Of a stretch of 64,000 nucleotides of DNA, positions 37,419-46,287 are shown piece after piece. The DNA lies in assembly GCA_028284665.1 (NCBI GenBank), contig JANQRG010000047.1, forward strand, positions 117,584 to 181,583, read 5' to 3'. Both the position numbers and the translations under genes were made by a program. Positions within the stretch are counted from its first letter, which is position 1. Each line of letters begins with the position of its first letter. The notes beneath the pieces were generated by a model. It was given only the letters and a program-made list of their open reading frames with translations, made no database searches and was not told the origin of the DNA. The stretch is from Croceivirga sp. (lineage in GTDB: Bacteria; Bacteroidota; Bacteroidia; Flavobacteriales; Flavobacteriaceae).

Positions 37419-37442
37419 CGACCGGAGTATATTTGTCGATCA

Positions 37443-37471
37443 AAAAACCCTGACCATTGGTCAGGGTTTTT
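37443..37471. terminator. strong, possibly bidirectional terminator
   Basis: A 13-bp perfect stem (37443-37455 with 37459-37471) with a 3-nt loop and A/T tracts on both sides. It lies between the ankyrin gene and the leftward 55-aa gene and can serve both. Confidence 0.85.
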
Positions 37472-37516
37472 GATTTTCCCTATAGTGTTCGCGTAAAAAG
37501 GGAATGTATAATACTG

Positions 37517-37684
37517 TTAAAACTCAAATCCGGTAAATGCTCTGTAAAGAAATGCATACAGTGCCATAAAGATCATAAGTGCGCAGAAGACTGAATACAC
37601 TTTTAGCAGCACTACGAGGTAGGCTGGTTTACAGTCGTCAAACGCCTCCAAATAAACGTTCTTAAAATTTAATAGTGTTCCCAT
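37517..37684 (-). CDS. 55-aa single-helix membrane protein
   Basis: A minus-strand ATG frame encodes 55 aa: a polar N-terminus (MGTLLNFKNVYLEAFDDCKP), a hydrophobic helix (about residues 22-46) and the end 'YRAFTGFEF'. The layout resembles small flavobacterial membrane proteins of the DUF6747 kind, as far as I can judge from memory. It ends beside a strong terminator, which supports a real gene. Function unknown. Confidence 0.6.
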   Translation of the reverse strand: MGTLLNFKNVYLEAFDDCKPAYLVVLLKVYSVFCALMIFMALYAFLYRAFTGFEF

Positions 37685-37793
37685 TGTTTAAAGCGTTTCA
37701 ATAGCTACAATGGGTCAAGTTCTCGTAAGCTTTGGTGCCATAAAGATAGGCATATTCCGTGGATTCCAGCAATCTATCGATGAACCACCCAAT

Positions 37794-38561
37794 TTATCGA
37801 CCTTGATACTTTCTAATGGCTTCTTTGATCTTTTCAATCCTGTTTTCCGGATCCGGGTGGGTACTTTGAAATTCCGGTACCCGGTTGGGGCCTGCCGCTT
37901 CTTTAAGGATTTTCATTACCGCGACCAATTCATAGGGGTCGTATCCGGATTGTATCATAAGCAACACACCCAGATCATCACTTTCCAATTCGTCTCCCCT
38001 TCCGTTTTTTAGTAATGTATTTTGACCGATGCCCTGCACTAGTTCTCCCATGTCACCACCTACAGAGGCACCCATAGTCAAGGTCTGCCAAAAAGTACTT
38101 TCAGCTATTCGTTCGGCGGAATGTCGTCCAATAACATGACCAATTTCATGTCCCAGCACTCCGGCTAATTGTGCTTCATTCAATTGTTGAAACAAGGCAT
38201 AGGTAATAAAACATTGCCCTCCTGGTAAAGCAAAGGCATTAATAGCACGATCGTCTGCCAACAAATGAAAATCAAATTGATACGGCGTTTCCCGGGCAAT
38301 GCTATTGTGCACCAATTTTTGCCCAACGGCATCTACCAGGGCCTGCATTCGCTCGTCCGGGTAGAGTCCGCCGTGCTGTTGTGCCATTTCCGGAGCACTT
38401 TGCAGGCCAATAGCGATCTCTTGCTCCGCAGACATATTAATGTTTTGTACCCTTCCGGTGTAGGGATTTTCTTCTTTGTTGCTGCAACGCTGAATAAAAG
38501 CGAATACCACAATCGCCAATCCGATCAGTACTCGAATTTTCCAACTTCCTCTACTGCGCAT
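37794..38561 (-). CDS. M48 family metalloprotease
   Basis: 255 aa. An N-terminal helix with 'FAFIQRCSNKEE' suggests membrane tethering or a lipoprotein (the Cys is not in a perfect lipobox). The zinc motif is HEIGH in 'LAGVLGHEIGHVIGRHSAERIAE', and the third ligand is the Glu in 'DELESDDLGVLLMIQSGYDP'. M48 enzymes of this loiP/BepA type act in periplasmic protein quality control. Confidence 0.9.
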   Translation of the reverse strand: MRSRGSWKIRVLIGLAIVVFAFIQRCSNKEENPYTGRVQNINMSAEQEIAIGLQSAPEMAQQHGGLYPDERMQALVDAVGQKLVHNSIARETPYQFDFHLLADDRAINAFALPGGQCFITYALFQQLNEAQLAGVLGHEIGHVIGRHSAERIAESTFWQTLTMGASVGGDMGELVQGIGQNTLLKNGRGDELESDDLGVLLMIQSGYDPYELVAVMKILKEAAGPNRVPEFQSTHPDPENRIEKIKEAIRKYQGR

Positions 38562-38600
38562 ACTTGTTAGTGTTGTGAAGCGATAAGGTACAAAAAAGCA

Positions 38601-39335
38601 CTACAACAGGTAAGGATTAATATCCAAAATATTGTGGTAGATATAGTCCTTTAAAAAACCTGCAGTAAAGTGTTCCGCCCCTTCAAAATCTTCGTTTCGA
38701 ATTAATTTCGATAGGTTATTCTTCCGAAACTGGGTAAGCATAGGTATAGATAAGGGAGCATAGCTGTAATGCCAGGGTTCGTATTTAAACCCTTTTCTAA
38801 AATAACTATCGGTGTAGACCAAATGATAATCGAAGTCAGAAGCATTTTCATCCAACCACTTCTTAAGTCCTTCAAAAGGGCCACCTTCTCCAAATTTTTC
38901 GGGGACTAAAACATCTCCGGATACAGTTTGGTTGCCATCAATGATATCAACTTCCGTTCCCCAATGATGCCTGCTGGTGCCGGGAATAGTGGAGTATTCT
39001 ATAATTTTTTCCATTGCCGCTATAGGTGCCATACCCTCTTCTTCCGTATATCGTCTATATTTCCGTTCCCAGATGGCTTTTTGGCGCTCAAAACTTCGGT
39101 AACTGGATACAATTGTAATTCCAAACCCGTCCTGGGATGCCGCTTTTCTCATGGCTACAAACGCATCATGCGCAGCCTTTCTGAGATTAATGTCCTCTCC
39201 AATAAGTTCTATGTCTGCTTTTCCCATTAGTTCCTCAATGGAATATTGAGGATCCGCTGTTATTCCGAATTGGGGTAAAGTGGCTAACGCAAGTACTCCC
39301 GAGGATGATTTTTTGAGAAAACTTCTTCGCTGCAT
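38601..39335 (-). CDS. M15 (VanY-type) D-alanyl-D-alanine carboxypeptidase with Tat-like signal
   Basis: 244 aa from the ATG at 39335. The N-terminus 'MQRRSFLKKSSSGVLALATL' has the twin-arginine form RRxFLK with a hydrophobic stretch, so Tat export is likely. The zinc ligands are in 'SRHHWGTEVDIID' (SxHxxGxxxD) and 'YEPWHYSY' (ExxWH). These enzymes trim cell-wall peptides. The longer frame (from 39395) would bury the signal. Confidence 0.88.
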   Translation of the reverse strand: MQRRSFLKKSSSGVLALATLPQFGITADPQYSIEELMGKADIELIGEDINLRKAAHDAFVAMRKAASQDGFGITIVSSYRSFERQKAIWERKYRRYTEEEGMAPIAAMEKIIEYSTIPGTSRHHWGTEVDIIDGNQTVSGDVLVPEKFGEGGPFEGLKKWLDENASDFDYHLVYTDSYFRKGFKYEPWHYSYAPLSIPMLTQFRKNNLSKLIRNEDFEGAEHFTAGFLKDYIYHNILDINPYLL

Positions 39336-39461
39336 TACATCTTTTTTTGAGGTGAAGTAGTATGATGGTACTTCAATACTCCTAGCTGTGTTCAAAAGTA
39401 AAAAGAAATTCAGGGGATTGGGGAATCCTTACGGTTGCAATTTTTGCGGAATACGATTGCG

Positions 39462-40625
39462 TTATCGATTTAAGTAAAGAAAACCCTGGTATTCCAATTG
39501 GAGGTCTTTTAGGGTTGCAATATAGAAATACACTCCCTCGGGAAGGCCAGCCTCGCGATTCACGACAAAGTTATTGGTATTGGAAAACCCGTTAAACTCA
39601 TTGACATAGTTCTCTCTTTCGAACACTTTTTGACCTGATCGGTTAAAAACAACTACAGTGTTATTCGGGGATTCGTCCAACTCGTCGATCACCAAAAAAT
39701 CATTAATACCATCTCCATCCGGTGTTAGGAAATAATTGCCTAGTGTAGGATTGTTTACAGCGAAAGAATCCAGGGGCAATGGGTTAGCCCCAAAAGTAAT
39801 AGCCGCATAAGTGTCTGGTACGATCACTTCGGAGGTGATAAACCCTTCGGAAAGATCGCCTACTACAGCTTGTGTGCCAAGGCTCACCCATCGTTGCAGG
39901 GCAATATTAAAGCCTACAAGGGTAATGTCCTCAACTTCAAGGGCAATATCAACTAGAGTGCTTCTCGCATTCCAGGTGGCCGTAACCGTGGTGGGCGTAT
40001 TGCCGGTGAGTACCCAAAACTCACGTTCGGAAACTTCTCCCAAATCCCTTTCACGGCTGGCAGTGTTGAATCGTTCGGAGAGTGATGTTGGAGCGTTGGG
40101 ATTTTCAAAGAAATACGCGCAATTTGCGGCTGATACATTGGACGATGCATTTATGCCTAAGGTTCGCAAGGTACTGGTGTCCCCTATCGGAAAAATAAAG
40201 TTTTGCCGATTCACTACGCTTGCAAACCCTACTACCTTGGCAACATCTGATTGGCCAATATAAAATGCATTTTCCAGGAAATTGAGCCGGGTGCCTGGGT
40301 CATCCAAAGCGTTAAAAATGTTACCCACTATAAAATTCATGTTGTTTGCCACCGAGATGGATGTGGATAAAGCCAGGCCATTTTCCTGAAGTAGCTCTAC
40401 ATCGAAAAATTGTGGGGAAAATGCCCCGGAGACGGAGATTATGTTTTCTCCGTAAAAACCTGCCAGACCGACGTTTTGATCAAATACACCGTCATTGATC
40501 AGGTCGGTATGAAAGCCCAATAGCCCCCCTTCATGAATACGAAGGTTCCCGCTGTTATAGAGTGCGGTTTGTGCCTGGCCTAAGGCGGCAAACGATAACA
40601 TTACTATGACAAAAACTCGGTTCAT
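39462..40625 (-). CDS. T9SS type-B (gliding motility-associated) C-terminal domain protein
   Basis: 387 aa with a signal peptide (residues 1-18, cleaved near 'LGQA'). The middle is beta-rich. The last about 90 residues ('YFLTPDGDGINDFLVIDELD', 'VVFNRSGQKVFERENYVNEFNGF', 'LPEGVYFYIATL') match the CHU_C domain that targets proteins to the type IX system. Its ATG overlaps the TAA of the upstream repeat-protein gene by one base, so translation is probably coupled. Confidence 0.88.
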   Translation of the reverse strand: MNRVFVIVMLSFAALGQAQTALYNSGNLRIHEGGLLGFHTDLINDGVFDQNVGLAGFYGENIISVSGAFSPQFFDVELLQENGLALSTSISVANNMNFIVGNIFNALDDPGTRLNFLENAFYIGQSDVAKVVGFASVVNRQNFIFPIGDTSTLRTLGINASSNVSAANCAYFFENPNAPTSLSERFNTASRERDLGEVSEREFWVLTGNTPTTVTATWNARSTLVDIALEVEDITLVGFNIALQRWVSLGTQAVVGDLSEGFITSEVIVPDTYAAITFGANPLPLDSFAVNNPTLGNYFLTPDGDGINDFLVIDELDESPNNTVVVFNRSGQKVFERENYVNEFNGFSNTNNFVVNREAGLPEGVYFYIATLKDLQLEYQGFLYLNR

Positions 40626-43600
40626 TAGTTAATTTGTTGCCAGTTGGTACCATCACTTTGTAGCTGAGTAACTCCTAAGGGAATAGTATTGGCCAGCGTT
40701 CCGATACTATCAAAGTAGTTTGATATTCCCGGAGTAAAAGCAGTGGTGTTTTTTAAGATATAGATCCTGCCCTGGCAGCTATTTGCCGCGGGTAATGTTA
40801 CAGTATGATTTCCCCCAAGAATTACGGTATAGTTTGTTTCATCCAACGTTAGATTAGCTGTAGTAGCAATAATAGATGCCGAAAAAGAACCGCTGGTTTC
40901 CAGGATGGAGTTGGGGGCTGTTGTCCCTATCCCCACTTTGCCATCATTTTTAATGGTCATAACCGCGTCTGCTAAGTCCGGATTATCTGGATCAGGATCT
41001 ATATTCTGTAAAAAATGGAAGTCTCCCCGACCAAAAGCGGAATTTCGTTCATAGGCCAGTGCCCCTTTTCCAAAACTCCCTAAACCCTCTACGGAAAACA
41101 GAATAGCAGTGGCTGATCCACCTGAATCGTTCCCATCTGCATTTTGTAACTGTAACCCATAATCTAGTTTATTCCCGGCCGCTTCGTTAACGTGGAGCTT
41201 TGTGTTTGGGGCGGTGGTGCCTATCCCAATGTTGCCTTCGTTGCTGATAGTCATCACTGCGTCAGCCAGCGTTGGGCTAGCGATGCTATTCGCGGAATTT
41301 TGCAGGAAATAAAAATCCCCTCTACCAAAACTGGCATTTCGTTCGTAGGCCAGCGCCCCTTTACCAAAATTACCGACTTCCTCCACAGAAAATAACATGG
41401 CGGTAGCGGAGCCGCCGCCATTGGATCCATCCTCATTTTGGAGTTGGAGAGCAAAAGAAAGTGTATTACCTGCATCTTCGGTAATATGCACTCTTGCATT
41501 CGGATCGGTGGTGCCCATTCCAATTTGACCATTGTTCTTAATGGTCATCACGGCATCCGCCAACTCGGGGTTTGCGGGGGTATTGGCGGAATTTTGTAGG
41601 AAATGAAGATCTCCCCTCCCAAAAGGAGACGTGCGCTCATAGGCTAAAGCACCTTTTCCAAAATTGCTCGCGCCTTCTACAGAAAACAACATTCCGGTAG
41701 CCGATCCTCCACTATCCGTTCCATCTGCATTTTGTAGTTGTATCCCATAGGACAATTGATTTCCACCAGCCCTGTTAATATGGAGTTGGGTGGCCGTATT
41801 GGGAGTGTTGGTACCAATGCCGAGTACCTTGTCATCGTTATTCCAAAAAAGATTGATGTTGTCTTCCGTGGCCTCGCCTTCAGGGGTATCTTCGGCAAAA
41901 AAGATGGAACCAGGGGTGCCTGAAGTTTTAGCTGGGTTATCTTCCCAAGTGACACCTCCGGCGCCATCAGCAGTTAAAACTTGGGTTAGATTGCCTGTCG
42001 CACCGGCATTGTCCGTTAATGAACCTTCCAATTCTAGATCTTGATTAATGATGACACTCTGGGTGGCATCGACTTCCATTGCTTGAGTTCCTCCAGTTGT
42101 AAACCCGAGTTGATCATCTGCTATTCTGAACATTCCGGTATCTGTATCTCCATTCGTAAAAAAGCCATAACCCGGGTTTCCTGCGTTACCCTCCCATGCC
42201 GCGAATCCATCCCTGGCTTGAATTTGACCGTTGACATCCAACTGACTCTGCGGATTTCCTCCAAGAGCCCCAATTCCAATATTACCGTTAGTGAAAAATA
42301 GATTTTGACCGGAGATATTATATGTTCTGGGCTCTGCATCTTGCGTTAAGTTTTCTGTTGCTAGATTCTCAATAGTTCCTCCAAGGTCTGTGCCGAGTTC
42401 CCAGGTAGCCGTACCATTGTTCCATTTAAGGATTTGGTCAGCAGCATTACCTGGCAAGAGTTCCAGTGCCCCTGTGGTGATGTTTTGCGCCAAGCCGTTT
42501 CCTGCGACATTGGGATTGATCATGGTTGCCTCAACCGCATCGGGTTCAATGGTAAGTGTACCGTCGTTGGCAATGGAAGCATCTCCGGTCATGGTTTGTC
42601 CAACAGGTACGTTGGTTGGATCTCCGATAAAGATCTGTCCGTTGTTAAGGACACCTGCTCCGGTTTGATCGGCAGCGAGTTCCCAGGTAGCCGTACCATT
42701 GTTCCATTTAAGGATTTGGTCAGCAGCATTACCGGGCAAGAGTTCCAGTGCCCCTGTGGTGACGTTTTGCGCCAAGCCGTTTCCAGCGACGTTGGGATCG
42801 ATCATGCTGGCCTCAACCGCATCCGGGGCTATAGTAAGGAGACCGTTATTGGCAATAGTAGCGTCACCTGTCATGGTTTGACCCACGGGAATATTGGTAG
42901 CGTCCCCGATAAAGATATGTCCATCGTTAAGGGTAGTTGCTCCGGTAAGGTCAGTGCCGAGTTCCCAGCTGTCTCCGTCCCATTTAAGGATTTGATTCGC
43001 TGTGTTTCCAGGAATGATCTCTAGTGCCCCGGAAGCGTTTTGATTAAGGCCATCACCTACAATATTGCCGTTGATCATATTGGCCTCCACGGCATTGTCT
43101 TCGATGGTGATTTCTCCATCGTTGGTAATGGTAGCATCGCCCGTCATGGTTTGTCCTACGGGAATATTGGTAGCGTCCCCGATAAAGAGCTGTCCATTGT
43201 TAAGAGTAGCTGCTCCCGTAAGATCAGTGTCCGGCACCCAATTTACACCGTTCCATTTCAACACTTGGCCAGCCGTGGTTGCTCCCAGATCTGAAAAATG
43301 AGCCACAACGATTGTACCGTCATCTATCTTTGCGGTAGTGACGGCATCATTTTGCAGCTCGTCTTCCCCTACGGAGTCCGGCGCCAATTCGTTCTCGGTA
43401 ACGGTTGCCGGTTGAATATCGTCAAAACCGTTAATAGAAGAGTTCACAATGTTTTCCCCGGTAATCTGCCCTACCTCAAAATTATAATTGTTTCCGGTTA
43501 CCGTAAGTTCTATCGTGGGAGCCGGATATACCAGGGCATCGTTGGTAATGCTTTGCGTCACAGCACCTTCCAGCGTAACGCTTACCGTATTTCCATCGCT

Positions 43601-43924
43601 GTCAGTTAATACTAGCTCAGAGTCTACCAGTTCCAAGCTAACATTGGTGGTATTAGTACCGGAACAAAGATCTACCCATTGTCCGCCGTCAAAATAAAAA
43701 ACACAGTTGGCATCGGTATTGTAGACCAGGGCACCATTAAGAGGTTGAATGCCCAACATTTGGGCATTGGTCACCCGTGTAATCACCAGGGCTCGGGAAT
43801 CCCCTTCAAGTTCCAGCAGAGAAGCCGGATGCAAAGTTTGCGGGTTGTCCCCGATTTTTACCTGAGAAAAGGTCAACGAACAAAAACCAAGGGTTAGCAA
43901 GAGGATAGCACAGCGTGTTTTCAT
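40625..43924 (-). CDS. 1099-aa secreted repeat protein with two repeat families
   Basis: 1099 aa with a signal peptide (residues 1-20). After an N-terminal part (about 20-220) with 'NAQMLGIQPLNGALVYNTD', about four repeats near 94 aa carry 'FIGDATNIPVGQTMTGDATI'-type and 'GNAADQILKWNNGTATWEL'-type sequences. Three repeats of 98 aa follow, with 'GIGTTAPNTKLHVNEAAGN' and 'FGKGALAYERNSAFGRGDF'. Between them sits a phage-tail-fibre-like 'SQLDVNGQIQARDGFAAWEG' segment. It resembles flavobacterial structural or adhesive surface proteins. No CHU_C or por domain is present at its own C-terminus. It is coupled to the type-B protein downstream. Confidence 0.8.
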   Translation of the reverse strand: MKTRCAILLLTLGFCSLTFSQVKIGDNPQTLHPASLLELEGDSRALVITRVTNAQMLGIQPLNGALVYNTDANCVFYFDGGQWVDLCSGTNTTNVSLELVDSELVLTDSDGNTVSVTLEGAVTQSITNDALVYPAPTIELTVTGNNYNFEVGQITGENIVNSSINGFDDIQPATVTENELAPDSVGEDELQNDAVTTAKIDDGTIVVAHFSDLGATTAGQVLKWNGVNWVPDTDLTGAATLNNGQLFIGDATNIPVGQTMTGDATITNDGEITIEDNAVEANMINGNIVGDGLNQNASGALEIIPGNTANQILKWDGDSWELGTDLTGATTLNDGHIFIGDATNIPVGQTMTGDATIANNGLLTIAPDAVEASMIDPNVAGNGLAQNVTTGALELLPGNAADQILKWNNGTATWELAADQTGAGVLNNGQIFIGDPTNVPVGQTMTGDASIANDGTLTIEPDAVEATMINPNVAGNGLAQNITTGALELLPGNAADQILKWNNGTATWELGTDLGGTIENLATENLTQDAEPRTYNISGQNLFFTNGNIGIGALGGNPQSQLDVNGQIQARDGFAAWEGNAGNPGYGFFTNGDTDTGMFRIADDQLGFTTGGTQAMEVDATQSVIINQDLELEGSLTDNAGATGNLTQVLTADGAGGVTWEDNPAKTSGTPGSIFFAEDTPEGEATEDNINLFWNNDDKVLGIGTNTPNTATQLHINRAGGNQLSYGIQLQNADGTDSGGSATGMLFSVEGASNFGKGALAYERTSPFGRGDLHFLQNSANTPANPELADAVMTIKNNGQIGMGTTDPNARVHITEDAGNTLSFALQLQNEDGSNGGGSATAMLFSVEEVGNFGKGALAYERNASFGRGDFYFLQNSANSIASPTLADAVMTISNEGNIGIGTTAPNTKLHVNEAAGNKLDYGLQLQNADGNDSGGSATAILFSVEGLGSFGKGALAYERNSAFGRGDFHFLQNIDPDPDNPDLADAVMTIKNDGKVGIGTTAPNSILETSGSFSASIIATTANLTLDETNYTVILGGNHTVTLPAANSCQGRIYILKNTTAFTPGISNYFDSIGTLANTIPLGVTQLQSDGTNWQQIN
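40954..41835 (-). repeat. three tandem 294-bp coding repeats
   Basis: Corresponding sequence marks recur at 40954, 41248 and 41542, exactly 294 bp (98 codons) apart, within the repeat protein. The copies are near-identical in parts and differ at linker residues. Confidence 0.8.
42395..43300 (-). repeat. tandem 282-bp coding repeats
   Basis: The same segment recurs at 42395, 42677 and 42959 (282 bp, 94 codons), with a more diverged, slightly shorter copy up to about 43300. The two leftmost copies are almost identical, which implies recent duplication or gene conversion. Confidence 0.8.
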
Positions 43925-44145
43925 GGCTAAGGCATTATACAGGATTAAGGGTGCAGCAAATGTAACTTTATACTTACATTGCGCTAACTTTAACCGTCAA
44001 AAAGCGTGAGATTAGCGTTAAGATGCACCCTCCCATTTCATGAAGAATAGGTTATGTTTGTAAACAATTAACAAAAGTTTACGATACCCCTATTTTTATT
44101 TGTGGTGGACAAGGTCGTTCTTTAATCGTTGTAAGTAGTCTTTTT

Positions 44146-44889
44146 ATGCATAAGCACATCCTTTCCTTTCTTCTTCTGGGGGTCACTTTTCAAGCATTTT
44201 CCCAGGACATTGACCGGCAATGGCTGCGCGGTCAGGTGCTGTATAGAGGGAACAATGTGATCAACGAAAACGTGATCAATACCAACACCCAGATTGCCAC
44301 AATTACCGATGAGGACGGCCGCTTTATGATCCAGGTGAAGGAAGGGGACCAATTAGTATTCACAGCAGTGAACTATCAACTGGAAGTGGTCAAGATTACC
44401 AATGAGATTCTGGCTAACAAGCGTTTGGTGGTGGAGGTGACGGAGAAAGTAACGGAATTGGATGAGGTGGTCGTGAGCCCGGAGAATCAGGAGAAATTCC
44501 TGGAGGTGAAAAACGAGAAATTCAAAGGCTTTGAATATGAAATTGACCGGAGTACGGAAGTTCAAAACGTAGCATTATTGTCACAAAATGAACGCCGCGA
44601 AGGCGACCTTAATTTTGTGAATATTTTCAAAGCAATTTTTTCCTCACGGAACCAGGATACCGGAGAAATGGTCCCATTAAAAGTAAGCCAGGTCTTACGC
44701 CAGGTGTATGATGACGAGTTTTTTGTGGTAGATCTCAGCTTGCCACAGGATAAAATTGATGCCTTCTTGTTGTTTTGCGACAACAAAATTCCGTCGCAGT
44801 CCCTATTGAAAAAAGAGAATGAATTCCAACTCATCGACTTTTTGGTTACCCAGAGCAGGGAATTCCGAGCAACACTGGAGGAGAAATAG
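44146..44889 (+). CDS. carboxypeptidase-regulatory-like domain protein
   Basis: 247 aa with a signal peptide (residues 1-19, cleaved near 'FSQD'). A beta-sandwich of the CarboxypepD_reg type follows: 'LYRGNNVINENVINTNTQIATITDEDGRF', 'GDQLVFTAVNYQLEVVKIT' and the end mark 'VTELDEVVVSP'. Such domains precede TonB-dependent plugs, but no barrel follows, so this is a stand-alone member. Its 3' end overlaps the next gene's possible start by 71 bp. Confidence 0.75.
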   Translation: MHKHILSFLLLGVTFQAFSQDIDRQWLRGQVLYRGNNVINENVINTNTQIATITDEDGRFMIQVKEGDQLVFTAVNYQLEVVKITNEILANKRLVVEVTEKVTELDEVVVSPENQEKFLEVKNEKFKGFEYEIDRSTEVQNVALLSQNERREGDLNFVNIFKAIFSSRNQDTGEMVPLKVSQVLRQVYDDEFFVVDLSLPQDKIDAFLLFCDNKIPSQSLLKKENEFQLIDFLVTQSREFRATLEEK

Positions 44890-45682
44890 CACGCTGCTAT
44901 TATTGTTCCTGTTCCCGTTGACCTTTCTTATGGCGCAAACAAAGCTTTTGAAAGGAAAGGTAACTGCCGGATCGGGCGAAGTAACCGGAGTAACTATTCA
45001 AAACCTTACAAGCCGACGGGCGACCATCACCGACTTTGAAGGCAATTTTGCCCTACGGGCCACTACCGGGGATACCCTGGTTTTTTCCGCAGTGCAATTT
45101 AAACGTAAAATTATTCCGGTTACCGAAACACTCTTTGCTACCACCTTTGTGGTGGTCCCTATGGAAGAATTTGTGAATGCCTTAGAGGAAGTTGTAGTGC
45201 AGCCTTTTGGGCTTTCCGGAGATCTTGATAAGGATTTAAACGGTTTACAGGTGCAAAATGAGGTAAGTGCTGAGGCTTTAGGCTTACCGAATGCTGGAAA
45301 AGCCCATCCCACTCAAAGTGAGCGTTTGTTAGCTGAGGCCAAAGGTGGGGTGTGGTCTTTAGGAGCCGGTGCAGTAGGAGCAGGCACAGGGATACCTATT
45401 AATCCTATTATTAATGCGATTACCGGCAGAACAAAAAAACTGAAAAATCGCGTAAAAGTGGATCGTACCTATGCTCGGACCCAAAATGTACGCCAGGAAG
45501 TAACTGATTCTATTTTTGAGGTAGAATTTAACATCCCTAAGACTAACATAGCAGATTTCATGTATTTCTGTGAGATAGACCAGGAATTTCAGCTCCTCTT
45601 GACAGAAGGTGATGGATTGAAATTATGGGGCTATCTTTTGGATCGAAGTAAACTATACCGGAAGAACAATGGACTGGAATAG
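44819..45682 (+). CDS. second carboxypeptidase-regulatory-like domain protein
   Basis: 287 aa from the only ATG before the signal peptide (44819), which overlaps the previous gene by 71 bp. A better-placed start is a non-ATG codon just after a strong GGAGGAG (44877-44883): CTG at 44894 or TTG at 44903. That would begin at the hydrophobic 'LLLLFLFPLTFLMAQ'. The domain is like the upstream one ('KLLKGKVTAGSGEVTGVTIQNLTSRRATITDFEGNF' and 'LEEVVVQPFG'). The C-terminal about 60 residues also resemble those of its neighbour. Confidence 0.75.
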   Translation: MNSNSSTFWLPRAGNSEQHWRRNSTLLLLFLFPLTFLMAQTKLLKGKVTAGSGEVTGVTIQNLTSRRATITDFEGNFALRATTGDTLVFSAVQFKRKIIPVTETLFATTFVVVPMEEFVNALEEVVVQPFGLSGDLDKDLNGLQVQNEVSAEALGLPNAGKAHPTQSERLLAEAKGGVWSLGAGAVGAGTGIPINPIINAITGRTKKLKNRVKVDRTYARTQNVRQEVTDSIFEVEFNIPKTNIADFMYFCEIDQEFQLLLTEGDGLKLWGYLLDRSKLYRKNNGLE

Positions 45683-45731
45683 GAGGTATGGCATACCCTT
45701 TGCGTATTTTTGATGGCGATTTGAATACAAA

Positions 45732-46229
45732 ATGAAGAAATTACTTTTTTTATTGGTACTTCCCTTATTGGCATTTACGGTTGCCCATAAATTCTATGTA
45801 AGCGTTACCAACATCAATCATTCTGAAAAGGACAATGCTTTTCAGATTACCTCTCGGGTTTTCATTGACGATCTGGAAGCAGTGCTAAAAGAACGCTATG
45901 ATTTTGAAGCCCGTTTGGCTACTGAAGCGGAGTCTCCGATTGCTGAAGAATACATTGAAAAATACTTCCGGACCAAATTCCTGATCAAACTAGACGGCGA
46001 AGTAGCCTCTTATAACTTTCTGGGTAAAAAGTACGATGCAGATGTGGTCATCTGTTATTTGGAGATCCCCGGCATACAGATGGACGAACTGAATTCCCTG
46101 GAAATTCAAAATGAAATTTTGACCGACTTGTTTGAAGAACAGAAGAACCTTGTCCATGTTAAGTGGAAAGGCAAAAAGAGAAGTTTTATACTGATCAAAG
46201 AGAATAATAAAGGAATGTTAAACTTATAA
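45732..46229 (+). CDS. DUF6702 family exported protein
   Basis: 165 aa with a signal peptide (residues 1-18). The mature protein begins 'HKFYVSVTNINHSEKDNAFQ', a mark of DUF6702, and continues with 'RVFIDDLEAVLKERY', a conserved 'YFRTKFLIKLDG' and 'VVICYLEIPGI'. The family is common in Bacteroidota before M1 peptidases or beside carboxypeptidase-regulatory proteins, as here. Function unknown. Confidence 0.85.
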   Translation: MKKLLFLLVLPLLAFTVAHKFYVSVTNINHSEKDNAFQITSRVFIDDLEAVLKERYDFEARLATEAESPIAEEYIEKYFRTKFLIKLDGEVASYNFLGKKYDADVVICYLEIPGIQMDELNSLEIQNEILTDLFEEQKNLVHVKWKGKKRSFILIKENNKGMLNL

Positions 46230-46287
46230 CTCAATCTCTTAACTACTCCTTAAAAAAAAGTATTTTTCGGCCTTTAAAAATTACGAG

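Noticed and set aside
42434..43024. Long plus-strand ORF (196 aa) opposite the repeat protein
   Set aside because: It is the antisense of a repetitive coding region; the repeats keep stops out of the frame. The minus-strand frame has a signal peptide and family-like repeats.
42395..43300. Regular repeats that could be taken for a CRISPR array
   Set aside because: Units are 282 bp, in frame and translated; there are no short direct repeats with unique spacers.
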